Source of the DNA: an uncultured Muribaculaceae bacterium
Lineage (GTDB): Bacteria; Bacteroidota; Bacteroidia; Bacteroidales; Muribaculaceae
Assembly: GCA_944321705.1 (NCBI GenBank)
Contig: CALUMG010000006.1
Coordinates: 1-64,000 of the forward strand
Direction: 5' to 3'
Length of the DNA: 64,000 bases
Below are positions 1-7,458 of this stretch, in pieces. A model generated the notes under the pieces. The model had not been told where the DNA came from. It saw only the letters and a program-made list of their open reading frames with translations, and made no database searches. The stretch's first letter is position 1, and each line of letters opens with the position of its first letter. The translations under genes and the position numbers were made by a program.

Positions 1-114
1 GCAGCCGAATCATTCAATGCCAAAATCAAACTTTTCAGGGCGAATCTGCATGGAGTCGTGGACAAAAAGTTCTTCCTTTTCAGAATCGCTATGTTGTATG
101 GGTATCCCCACTAA
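1..114 (+). CDS. C-terminal end of a transposase (partial)
   Basis: The window begins inside an open frame that ends at a TAA at 112-114. Its 37 visible residues include ESFNAKIK, FRANLHGV and FFLFRIA, a pattern I associate with the C-terminal end of DDE transposases of the ISL3/ISAon1 type common in Bacteroidetes. The catalytic core lies outside the window, so it cannot be seen whether the element is intact. It sits just beyond the last gene of the AT-rich peptide cluster, which fits a mobile-element boundary. The family name is recognition from memory, not a search result. Confidence 0.55.
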   Translation, partial: AAESFNAKIKLFRANLHGVVDKKFFLFRIAMLYGYPH

Positions 115-134
115 ATTTCTACTGCCCCAAAAGA

Positions 135-224
135 ATCAAGCATTTAAGGGCTAATCTCAGTGGTGTTGCCGACATCAAGTTCTTATTGTTTATATGTATA
201 TCCCCACTAAAAATCTACTGTGCC
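135..224 (+). repeat. Degenerate second copy of the transposase end
   Basis: This stretch repeats the layout of 25-128 with many substitutions and one internal deletion. Both begin ATCAA, share an AATCT and a GTTCTT block, and end with TATCCCCACTAAA followed by TCTACTG. In this copy the frame is broken. It looks like an older transposase tail left behind, directly downstream of the better-preserved one. Nothing else is seen between here and 304. Confidence 0.5.
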
Positions 225-304
225 ATGAATATGGATGCATGCGGCTTGTTTGTCTGCCTTAATTTTTAATTATGTAGAAATCAAAGAATTGAAAAAGAGT
301 GTTA

Positions 305-1222
305 TCATCTTTTGGACTGATCCCTTTTTTGAGCAACATCTCTCCAATATTTAAACCTTTCAATAGCAGGGAAACCACATAATGTTTTCCCAGATTTTGT
401 AACATCTTTTGTTAAAATAGAAGAAGCTAATAATGTCGTTCTTGGGGCGATATGGATTCGGTTGGCCACACCAGATCTTCCCCATAAAATACAATCGTTA
501 CCAACGGAAACAAGTCCTGATATTGCTGAACAAGTACAGATGCAGCAATTATTTCCTATTCTCACGTCATGGCTAATTTCTACATAGTTTCCAAGTTTAC
601 TTTTTGAACCTATTATTGTTTCACTTGTAATTCCATTGTCAATAGAACAATATGATCCAATTTGAATATCATTCTTGACAATAACGCATCCATAAATATT
701 TCTAGTTCTACTATTTCTATTTTTATCCCACGAAGTATAGTATGGAGTGTTACCTATTGTTGAAAATGATCCAATCTGAACATTATTGCCTATAGTGACA
801 TTGTCGCCAATAAACACATACGGAGATATTTTGCAGTTGCTTCCTATTTTTACATTCTTACCTATGACAACTGTGTCATGAATAAATGAATTTTGACCAA
901 TTTCCAATTCTTTGTCAGATGGCCAAGTAAAGCAACTGCTGACAATTGCTTCAAATAATCTCAAGGGATTATTACAATATATGATATCTTTATTTTTGAA
1001 TCTGTTATTTATATTGACATTTGTTATGATTGCCAAATGATATTTAGCTGCTAAAAGATGGTTAAGAATAAGCGGATTATCGGTCCATGTCAAGTCTCCG
1101 TCTTGAGCAAAAAAATCATCACAGAAACCGGAAATTATCGAAATTTCATTACCAATGAAATAATCATTATAGTTGACCATTGATAACAATTCTTTGATAG
1201 TATAGTCTTTAAGAAATTTCAT
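305..1222 (-). CDS. LpxD-like left-handed beta-helix acyltransferase of the peptide cluster
   Basis: A 305-aa protein. An N-terminal domain (about 1-100) carrying LTWTDNP at 44-50 resembles the uridine-binding domain of LpxD. It is followed by many hexapeptide repeats (about 105-265) and a C-terminal helix after CGFPA. The block IDNGI (194-198) through SHDVRIGNN (217-225) matches the LpxD block around its catalytic His; H218 is the likely equivalent. LpxD uses acyl-ACP to N-acylate a UDP-sugar in lipid A synthesis. This copy is the last gene of the radical SAM cluster, one base after the preceding stop. I infer either peptide acylation or a sugar-nucleotide acylation serving the product. It could instead be a cargo lipid A or O-antigen gene. 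It is AT-rich like its neighbours. Confidence 0.7.
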   Translation of the reverse strand: MKFLKDYTIKELLSMVNYNDYFIGNEISIISGFCDDFFAQDGDLTWTDNPLILNHLLAAKYHLAIITNVNINNRFKNKDIIYCNNPLRLFEAIVSSCFTWPSDKELEIGQNSFIHDTVVIGKNVKIGSNCKISPYVFIGDNVTIGNNVQIGSFSTIGNTPYYTSWDKNRNSRTRNIYGCVIVKNDIQIGSYCSIDNGITSETIIGSKSKLGNYVEISHDVRIGNNCCICTCSAISGLVSVGNDCILWGRSGVANRIHIAPRTTLLASSILTKDVTKSGKTLCGFPAIERFKYWRDVAQKRDQSKR

Positions 1223-1223
1223 A

Positions 1224-2180
1224 TTATTCAGTTTTAATCTGTTGCCATATTTTTCTTTTATTGTTTATAACCTGCTCATATTTAAGATCTTTATAATATT
1301 TATTGAAATGCGCCAATCTGCCATATAAGTTATAATTAGAAATATTTGATCTTATGTAAGATAAGGAGTCTCCTTTAATATAGGAAGATAGCATATCAAT
1401 CATACGATCATAGTAAATAGGTCGAGTCGAAAGTTTATAGCAATCAATTAAATCTTTGGGAAGGAAATGTTCGTGAATTTCTTCAGGGAACATACTGCAT
1501 TCGGCATAAAGATAATTAATGCCTTTTTGTTTTATATTGTCAGTAAAATTATTTATACAATACAAATTAGATAATTTGCAAAAACTCGAACAATTAGGCA
1601 TGCATCCGTTATTTAGTAAAAGTTCCACTTTTAGTCCGTATAGATGAATCAAACGAAAAGCATTAAGGTTCCTATAAAAATTTGTACCTAATACTATTGA
1701 ATAAAATGCATTGCTTTTCAAGATGATTTCTAATTCTTTTTCCGTCATAATCCCTTGGTTATAACTGCAAATAATTCGTTGTGAGTTATCTATTTCTTTA
1801 ATCTTTTTTGCACAAGATAAAAAAGTGGTAACATATTCTATATCATATCTGTTCTTATACTTCTGGTAAGCAATCAATAATTCTTTTGGGTCGTCAATGA
1901 ATTTAGGCACATTGAGAACAATTTTTAAAGCGATACCGTGTCGTTGGGCTGCACGAAGCACATTGTTTAATTCTTCCTCAAGAAAACCGTGTTCTTGTTT
2001 TTCATAATTATAAATATTACGTCTTGTTTGGTAGTCTATACTCTCGATAGGTGAAAAGAAAATATCATTTATATAAAAGTAGTACTTGTCAAGGATCTTG
2101 CTCCAATCTTCAGCCGTCATTTTGTAAAATGAAATGCCTATCGAGAATTTTCTATAGAGGTGAGTGTTAACAGGGTTCAT
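1224..2180 (-). CDS. U32-peptidase-like TIM-barrel protein with a cysteine cluster
   Basis: A 318-aa protein whose central block VELLLNNGCMPNC (185-197) is the hallmark of the U32 peptidase/UbiU-UbiV family. Cysteines C193, C197, C201 and C208, with C228 further on, could bind an iron-sulfur cluster as in UbiU and UbiV. Family members act in oxygen-independent hydroxylation (ubiquinone, RlhA on rRNA) or are annotated as collagenase-like peptidases. The start overlaps the end of the upstream radical SAM gene by 4 bp, so the two are translationally coupled. In this setting it may be a further peptide-modifying enzyme or a protease for the 69-aa peptide; the sequence does not decide. The N-terminal half is weakly conserved to my eye. 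Confidence 0.6.
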   Translation of the reverse strand: MNPVNTHLYRKFSIGISFYKMTAEDWSKILDKYYFYINDIFFSPIESIDYQTRRNIYNYEKQEHGFLEEELNNVLRAAQRHGIALKIVLNVPKFIDDPKELLIAYQKYKNRYDIEYVTTFLSCAKKIKEIDNSQRIICSYNQGIMTEKELEIILKSNAFYSIVLGTNFYRNLNAFRLIHLYGLKVELLLNNGCMPNCSSFCKLSNLYCINNFTDNIKQKGINYLYAECSMFPEEIHEHFLPKDLIDCYKLSTRPIYYDRMIDMLSSYIKGDSLSYIRSNISNYNLYGRLAHFNKYYKDLKYEQVINNKRKIWQQIKTE

Positions 2181-3496
2181 GATTGTACAATTTTAATATT
2201 AAGTCCTTGGAACCGATCTATATTTCCTGTTTTGACGTATTTATATACCGTTTGGAAATACAAATGCCAATTTAAATACAAATTTTCTTCAGGTTTACAT
2301 GATTTTATCTTTAGATCATGGATGCACGGCAATTTATAATGGGATGAACATCCAAAGAAAGATGAACATTTCCTACATTTTGTGTCACGAAATATTTGAG
2401 TGGATTTTGTCGAATTCCAATAGGTTTGTATGGACTCGATACCGTTTCTCATCACATCAGTTAAATAGGGATTTTTTGGATCGAAGAAATGGGCGGCACA
2501 AGCACCTACTTTCCCATCAGAAAAAAGTTTAAGAGAATAATTTGACCAATGCTGACATTTCCCATTTAATAGTAAACGAGGAAATATAGGGACGTTAAAA
2601 CCGTGTTTTATTAATTCATTAATGCATTCAGTTGACAACCAATCTATGTATTGCTGATAGGTTAGTTGGTTCTTATAATCACCATAATCCGGATTTGTAG
2701 TGTATTGAGGCATTATGGTAGGGTTGTGAATTCCGTTTTTGGATATATCCTCTAAATACTCACCAAATGTAATGATATTGTGTGCATCTGTATTGTGCCG
2801 AAGAACTATTTGACAGTTAGGCATTTTTTCAAGAATTTTAATGTTCTTAATTATATCATCATATGTTCCTTCGCCATTTCGGTAGTGTCGATATTTATTA
2901 TGTTGTTTTTTATTACAAAGAGGTATTGTAAAAAGAATAGAGTCATACCCATTAATTGAAGTGAATTGACTGATATTTGTACAATTGGTATCTATTCTTA
3001 GATCAAGTCTAACATTATTGCTCTTACAAAATGGTATGATTTTTTGTAGGAGGTAATTAGCTTGATTCCAATCTAATGATGGCTCTCCGCCAAGAATTTT
3101 CAATAGCAGAATTTTGAAATGTACTTTTTGATGGACATGGGTTATATATTCAAATAATAAATTTAAATTCTGTAAAGAAATTTTGGCTTTCAGATGATTA
3201 TTATTGATTTGATAACAATATGGGCACGAAAGATTACATGCTAAGAACGTTTCGAGACTAATTAGCAATTGATTATTTGATTCAAATTGTTCCTCAAATT
3301 TATCCCATGGCAGCTCCTTGTCAAGAAAATAATGTTTATATAGATATTCCTTGACTGAAGCCTCCAATTGTTTTGAAATAGCATTGTCTATAACACCATC
3401 AATGGGAAAAATTATAATTTCTCCATTGATGGTGTTATAAATTAAAGCATGCTCTTCAAATTTATATACCCGAACATATTGACTAAGTCTAAGCAT
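2177..3496 (-). CDS. Radical SAM/SPASM peptide maturase
   Basis: A 439-aa enzyme. The N-terminal segment (1-60) resembles the short beta-rich substrate-recognition region seen in many peptide maturases. The radical SAM motif is C87-x3-C91-x2-C94, followed by Y95. GGEPSLDW at 136-143 is the SAM-binding stretch. The C-terminal third carries SPASM-type auxiliary-cluster cysteines C314, C333, C374, C377, C383, C391 and C400. Such enzymes make C-C or C-S cross-links, or epimers, on ribosomal peptides. It starts 13 bp after the stop of the 69-aa peptide gene and overlaps the U32-like gene by 4 bp, so it belongs to the same transcript. The exact reaction cannot be read from the sequence. Confidence 0.85.
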   Translation of the reverse strand: MLRLSQYVRVYKFEEHALIYNTINGEIIIFPIDGVIDNAISKQLEASVKEYLYKHYFLDKELPWDKFEEQFESNNQLLISLETFLACNLSCPYCYQINNNHLKAKISLQNLNLLFEYITHVHQKVHFKILLLKILGGEPSLDWNQANYLLQKIIPFCKSNNVRLDLRIDTNCTNISQFTSINGYDSILFTIPLCNKKQHNKYRHYRNGEGTYDDIIKNIKILEKMPNCQIVLRHNTDAHNIITFGEYLEDISKNGIHNPTIMPQYTTNPDYGDYKNQLTYQQYIDWLSTECINELIKHGFNVPIFPRLLLNGKCQHWSNYSLKLFSDGKVGACAAHFFDPKNPYLTDVMRNGIESIQTYWNSTKSTQIFRDTKCRKCSSFFGCSSHYKLPCIHDLKIKSCKPEENLYLNWHLYFQTVYKYVKTGNIDRFQGLNIKIVQS

Positions 3497-3509
3497 TTAA
3501 ATCTTTTGA

Positions 3510-3719
3510 TTAAGAACGCCCACCATTGCACGGGTCAAAGCTGCAATCAGAATAATTACTGTAGTCGTCATACTCCGAATACTCATTGTACACATCATAT
3601 GTGTTAGTATGGAATTCTGGATAGTCTTTGTGTCCACCGGATGATTCACACATTAGGATTTTAGGAGATCTTCCGATTTGAATCATGTCTCCAACATAAT
3701 TTGATGTTCTTGCGTACAT
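3510..3719 (-). CDS. Candidate RiPP precursor peptide with tandem Tyr-x-x repeats
   Basis: A 69-aa peptide lying between two radical SAM genes (26 bp after one, 13 bp before the other). Its N-terminal half (1-35) has no repeats and would serve as leader. The C-terminal half has tyrosines at 41, 44, 47, 50, 53 and 56, a perfect period of three: YDV, YNE, YSE, YDD, YSN, YSD. Then come C59, F61 and C64 and an ending NGGRS. Three-residue cyclophane synthases (the triceptide group) join an aromatic ring to the third residue of such units, so up to six cross-links are conceivable. There is no signal peptide or membrane segment. The precursor role is inferred from size, position and repeat; I recognise no named family. 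Confidence 0.7.
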   Translation of the reverse strand: MYARTSNYVGDMIQIGRSPKILMCESSGGHKDYPEFHTNTYDVYNEYSEYDDYSNYSDCSFDPCNGGRS

Positions 3720-3745
3720 AATACAAAAAATTAAGATGTGAATAA

Positions 3746-6097
3746 TTATTTGTCACAATATGTTAAAAGGATCTTCTTTAAAAGTTTTTTAGTAAACTGG
3801 CAATGTTCAAAAACCTGTTTTGTAGATAAATCGGAGCGAATTGCCGGGCATATTCCTGCGCAATTGTACTTTGCAAAACATGTTTCACATTGTGGAAGTT
3901 TATATGAAAACAACTTCTCCACTTCCGTGAGAGCTGTATCATCAATACAAATAGTACTATTTTTTATCTTACCAAAATTAAATTTAGGGAATAATGCGTC
4001 GAGTTTCGAAGAATATCGTTGACAACCAACAAGGTATCCCTCAGGAGTCATGCAAAATTCGCCACGGCAAAATTGTGATTTTATTGTTTCCAAAGAAAGA
4101 GTTATCATATTATAAACATCTATTCCACATTGCTTGCCTATTTGATAAGCCTGAATGAAGTTTTCGATAAACTGGTTATAATATGATTGGACATTCTGTC
4201 TTTTATCTTGTACTGGCTCTAATTGAATGTGACGAATAAAAGGATAGGTGTCCCTAATAAACTCTATCATCTTAGGCATTAATTTGACCGAGTCGCTTGA
4301 AATAGTTGCTCTAACCCTAAAATATAGATTGTGCTTATTTAAAAGGTGAATTGTTTCGTCGATTCTTTTGTATGTTCCTCTTCCATTCAGGTATGTACGG
4401 CATTTATCTTGAATTTCAGGAAGGATATCATAGGATAGGCCAACATTAATTTTATTTCTTTTCAGCCACACTATGCGTTTTTCATCGAGTAAGGTTCCAT
4501 TTGTTGTAATTGATATAATGACATTTTCGTGTCGTTGATTTTTCCGAATATACTCAATGCTCCAAACGAGCAAATTCCAATTAAGAGTCGGTTCTCCGCC
4601 TCCTATGAATGAGAATATTTTTTGAGATTTAGGTCGATTTGCAAGTATTCGATCCACTATCAATTTAATATCCTCTTTTGAAGCCATATTATTTGCACGG
4701 GATGTCTTTGCATAACAATAACTGCATTGCAGGTTACATTGTTGCGTCAATAGGATAACACATTTATTATAAGTGTCAATATTATAGTGTGGCACTTCTG
4801 CTGGTAATTGATGTTCCCATTTTTCCAAATGAGAATTAAGAGCTTTGTTTTTAGGTTTAATGTCGTTGAGGATATAATTGTCTAATTCTGTCTTTACATC
4901 TTTGCCAATAATAAAACATCCGCCACGTCGTGGAGAATATACAATATATTCACTTGAATCATTTTCGTTGATTGATTCAATAAATATGTCTTTGCATTTA
5001 TCACGTTGTGTCAATCTCTTTTCAATATGATTAAACAACAATAATACAGCCTCACAAAATGGATTTTTTGCAAATAAATTGTTCGTAAATAAGTAAGCTG
5101 TATGGGGGCAACCAGAAGAACACATTGAAAGATATCGACAATTTTTACACTCGTTTATTCCTTTGTCATGACGAATTAAGAATTGATTACGGATGTTATT
5201 GTCAAGAATTTCTTCGAGAGTTTTATCTTCATTGATATTTCCGTACAAAAAGTCACGTTCATCAACAAACTTGCCACAAGGGTAAATGTCTCCGTTTGTT
5301 GCAAGACCAATAAATGACTTCTGGCATCTATTTGCCCATGCACAATCAAATCCGGCAATAGAATTATCTCCATTGGTGATTCTTGTAATGCTTTTGACAA
5401 AATGATCAAACATGCGAACATTAACTCTCGTCTCAGGTGGATCACTGAACCATAAATCAAATAGTTCAATATAGGCCTGTGCAATTTGTTTATTATCTAA
5501 TCCCAGATCCCGGTTTACGGAAGCCCGGCCAGCAGGATATTGAGCATTGAATTTAAAGGCAACGTTATACTTTTTCGCAAACGCGTATATTTCTTTGATG
5601 TGTTTTGCTGTGTTTGCATTAATAACGCAAATTGCGCCAGGGTTCATTCCTCTATGCTCGGCTTCTTTATACCATTTGAATGTAATTTCGAAGGAATCCC
5701 TATCTCCCTTAAAAGGCCGATTGAGATTATGAGTTAATTTACAACCATCAAGACTAAATCCTAACGCAAAATGATTTTGTTCAAAAAAATCCAAATACTC
5801 ATCAGTCAACAGTGTCCCATTTGTCTGTAGAGAGTTTTTAAACTTATGTTGAGGATATTTTGCTTGTAATTCAACAGCTTTTTTATAAAAAGGTAATCCG
5901 GCAATTAATGGCTCCCCTCCATGCCAGATGATTGTACTTTCAGCACAATCATAAGCTAATTTTCTAAACAGATTGTCTATGGTGGTTTTATTTATTACTT
6001 GATGTTCAAGGACATCTCCGATACAGCAATATTTGCAATTTAAATTACAGCTATGTGTAACTTTAACAATGACTGTTTTAGAATTATTGTACTGCAT
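3746..6097 (-). CDS. Tandem radical SAM/SPASM protein (two full modules)
   Basis: A 783-aa protein with two complete maturase modules. Module 1 (about 1-365) has C17-x3-C21-x2-C24, HGGEPL at 59-64, and SPASM-type cysteines C274, C317, C320, C326, C330 and C348. Module 2 (about 380-783) opens with a beta-rich stretch, then has C454-x3-C458-x2-C461, GGGEPTLNW at 499-507, and C677, C692, C737, C740, C746, C750 and C766. Both look intact, so neither is a decayed pseudo-module. Most peptide maturases have one module of about 350-450 aa, so this is a fusion. It lies directly upstream of the Tyr-repeat peptide. Two different modifications, or an alternating reaction along the repeat, are possible. 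Confidence 0.85.
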   Translation of the reverse strand: MQYNNSKTVIVKVTHSCNLNCKYCCIGDVLEHQVINKTTIDNLFRKLAYDCAESTIIWHGGEPLIAGLPFYKKAVELQAKYPQHKFKNSLQTNGTLLTDEYLDFFEQNHFALGFSLDGCKLTHNLNRPFKGDRDSFEITFKWYKEAEHRGMNPGAICVINANTAKHIKEIYAFAKKYNVAFKFNAQYPAGRASVNRDLGLDNKQIAQAYIELFDLWFSDPPETRVNVRMFDHFVKSITRITNGDNSIAGFDCAWANRCQKSFIGLATNGDIYPCGKFVDERDFLYGNINEDKTLEEILDNNIRNQFLIRHDKGINECKNCRYLSMCSSGCPHTAYLFTNNLFAKNPFCEAVLLLFNHIEKRLTQRDKCKDIFIESINENDSSEYIVYSPRRGGCFIIGKDVKTELDNYILNDIKPKNKALNSHLEKWEHQLPAEVPHYNIDTYNKCVILLTQQCNLQCSYCYAKTSRANNMASKEDIKLIVDRILANRPKSQKIFSFIGGGEPTLNWNLLVWSIEYIRKNQRHENVIISITTNGTLLDEKRIVWLKRNKINVGLSYDILPEIQDKCRTYLNGRGTYKRIDETIHLLNKHNLYFRVRATISSDSVKLMPKMIEFIRDTYPFIRHIQLEPVQDKRQNVQSYYNQFIENFIQAYQIGKQCGIDVYNMITLSLETIKSQFCRGEFCMTPEGYLVGCQRYSSKLDALFPKFNFGKIKNSTICIDDTALTEVEKLFSYKLPQCETCFAKYNCAGICPAIRSDLSTKQVFEHCQFTKKLLKKILLTYCDK

Positions 6098-6160
6098 AAA
6101 TTTAGGATTATCTTTGTAGATTATAATTTCTATATATTTAGGAACTCACATTTACAATTC

Positions 6161-6694
6161 CTAAGGCAAATTAAGACTAATGCAATAATTATGTTTCATA
6201 AATTCCGCGAGATTCATGCGATGATATGTGGGATTAATAATTCCAAAGAAATCCCCTTTTTTAACCTGCTTTGTTATAGGATTAAGTTCAACATACTCTA
6301 CTATCCACAGAGCTGTATCGTAGGGATTTAAAGGTGTTCCACTCACTCCTATCACGTCTGTGATTTTGTATAGAAGGTCAGTATAACGATTATTGGCATC
6401 GCTCCACAGCGAGTTCACTAATTTTTTGGGATGAACAGTGTGTGCTTTAAATGCTGTTGCTGGTTTGTCAGAATAAGAGTTATGTTCAAAATAACCTTCA
6501 CCATAACAACCGGGGCCATCCTTAGAAACAACTAAAGGTGTGAATTCCAAAATTTCAGAACGATTAACGTAATTTAGTTGGCAATACTCTTCGATAGCTT
6601 CTTTTGTAGTCCTGCAATAAGTCTCGAATATCTCTGGTGCGTTACGCAGTTTCCTACAATCATATGGATGTTTGAGAGTAACTTTGAATTTCAT
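6161..6694 (-). CDS. Hypothetical protein at the head of the radical SAM cluster
   Basis: A 177-aa soluble protein with no signal peptide, membrane segment or motif I recognise. It is rich in Tyr, Asn and His and starts MKFKVTLKHP, as a small alpha/beta domain might. It is the first gene of the co-directional cluster, 63 bp before the tandem radical SAM gene, and is preceded by a hairpin-rich leader. It may be a partner or recognition protein, or unrelated cargo. Base composition matches the cluster. Confidence 0.6.
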   Translation of the reverse strand: MKFKVTLKHPYDCRKLRNAPEIFETYCRTTKEAIEEYCQLNYVNRSEILEFTPLVVSKDGPGCYGEGYFEHNSYSDKPATAFKAHTVHPKKLVNSLWSDANNRYTDLLYKITDVIGVSGTPLNPYDTALWIVEYVELNPITKQVKKGDFFGIINPTYHRMNLAEFMKHNYCISLNLP

Positions 6695-6820
6695 GTATAA
6701 TTACTATTATTTGAAAAAATTATATGAGCTTTTTGAAATATGTGAGATTCAATTTGCTATAAGCGGTTTTGCATAAAACAGATTTGAATTTAATCTTGTG
6801 ATGTAATTATGTCACCACTA

Positions 6821-6910
6821 TGGATAGAAAACAGTTTATTTCTATCCAATTAACTAAGATATCTGGCCACAGTAAAATTAGACGTACCAGAATATTAAGA
6901 GTTTTACTGT
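6821..6910. promoter_or_regulatory. Two inverted repeats in the leader of the radical SAM cluster
   Basis: In the 324-bp gap between 6695 and 7018 there is a perfect 10-bp inverted repeat (6821-6830 with 6839-6848, 8-base loop) and a 9-bp one (6869-6877 with 6902-6910, 24-base loop). On the minus strand both would lie in the untranslated leader of the 177-aa gene. They could form RNA hairpins or be protein-binding sites. I find no clean TAnnTTTG box here on the minus strand. Confidence 0.4.
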
Positions 6911-6970
6911 CTGAATAATATATTTATAATTACGTTTTGACAGTCTTCCAGCACAGAGACTTATGGATAT

Positions 6971-6998
6971 CCCTACTGCCTGTAAAAAAGCAGTAGGG
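6971..6998. terminator. Hairpin downstream of the 53-aa gene
   Basis: A 9-bp perfect stem (6971-6979 with 6990-6998) around a 10-base A-rich loop. On the plus strand it is followed by TTTTG; on the minus strand, the direction of the 53-aa gene, no U-run follows. It may act as a weak or bidirectional terminator separating the small upstream genes from the radical SAM cluster. Confidence 0.45.
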
Positions 6999-7018
6999 TT
7001 TTGAATGTTTAAAAATCT

Positions 7019-7180
7019 TTAGTCTTTATCTTTGCTGAGGGCTTCTTCAATGGCTTCGTCTAGTTTTTCGTTGTTAGTTGATTCACTCCAACCAGACCAT
7101 TGTTCGCGAGTTGCAGAATGTCCTTTGTCTGTAATTACAGTTACAGAATTTTCGTTACGAATAATTTGACTTACTCCCAT
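7019..7180 (-). CDS. Small hypothetical protein, 53 aa
   Basis: ATG at 7178-7180 on the minus strand, TAA at 7019-7021. The protein starts MGVSQIIRNENSV, has an aromatic pair W28-S-G-W31 and ends in an acidic, helix-prone tail (EKLDEAIEEALSKDKD). The two tryptophans are three residues apart, like the tyrosine spacing of the 69-aa peptide, though two residues prove nothing. It could be a small accessory protein or a second modified peptide. Same strand and AT-rich composition as the radical SAM cluster, but a hairpin separates them. Confidence 0.5.
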   Translation of the reverse strand: MGVSQIIRNENSVTVITDKGHSATREQWSGWSESTNNEKLDEAIEEALSKDKD

Positions 7181-7255
7181 CTCTGTTTATGCCTGTTTTA
7201 TCCTGTAGGCTCTTCAGTTTAAATGTATTTGTATTAGAAAATAATCAATATGACG

Positions 7256-7447
7256 TCAGTCGTCCCATAAATTAGATTTCGGCCATTGCACTTTTTTGTC
7301 TTGATTTTTATTTGAAATAGAATGGTCACGGGTCACTTCGCCTGTTAACGGATCATAGTCAAAAGAATGTCTTCCGTCATCATCATAGTCAGTATGATGA
7401 ACCAATCCTGTTTTTTCATTGTAAGTATGATTGCACCCTTTACTCAT
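7256..7447 (-). CDS. Small hydrophilic protein, 63 aa
   Basis: A 63-aa protein, charged and rich in His, Asp and Thr, with a turn-rich segment (YDPLTGEVTRD) and a C-terminal end WPKSNLWDD. No signal peptide, membrane segment or family recognised. It lies 11 bp after the stop of the 38-aa zinc-ribbon-like gene and 75 bp before the 53-aa gene on the same strand, so these three may be one transcript. A precursor role is possible but unsupported. Confidence 0.5.
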   Translation of the reverse strand: MSKGCNHTYNEKTGLVHHTDYDDDGRHSFDYDPLTGEVTRDHSISNKNQDKKVQWPKSNLWDD

Positions 7448-7458
7448 AATTGCAGTGT

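Noticed and set aside
3738..4022. Plus-strand frame opposite the tandem radical SAM gene
   Set aside because: It lies within strong coding sequence on the other strand and has no protein-like features.
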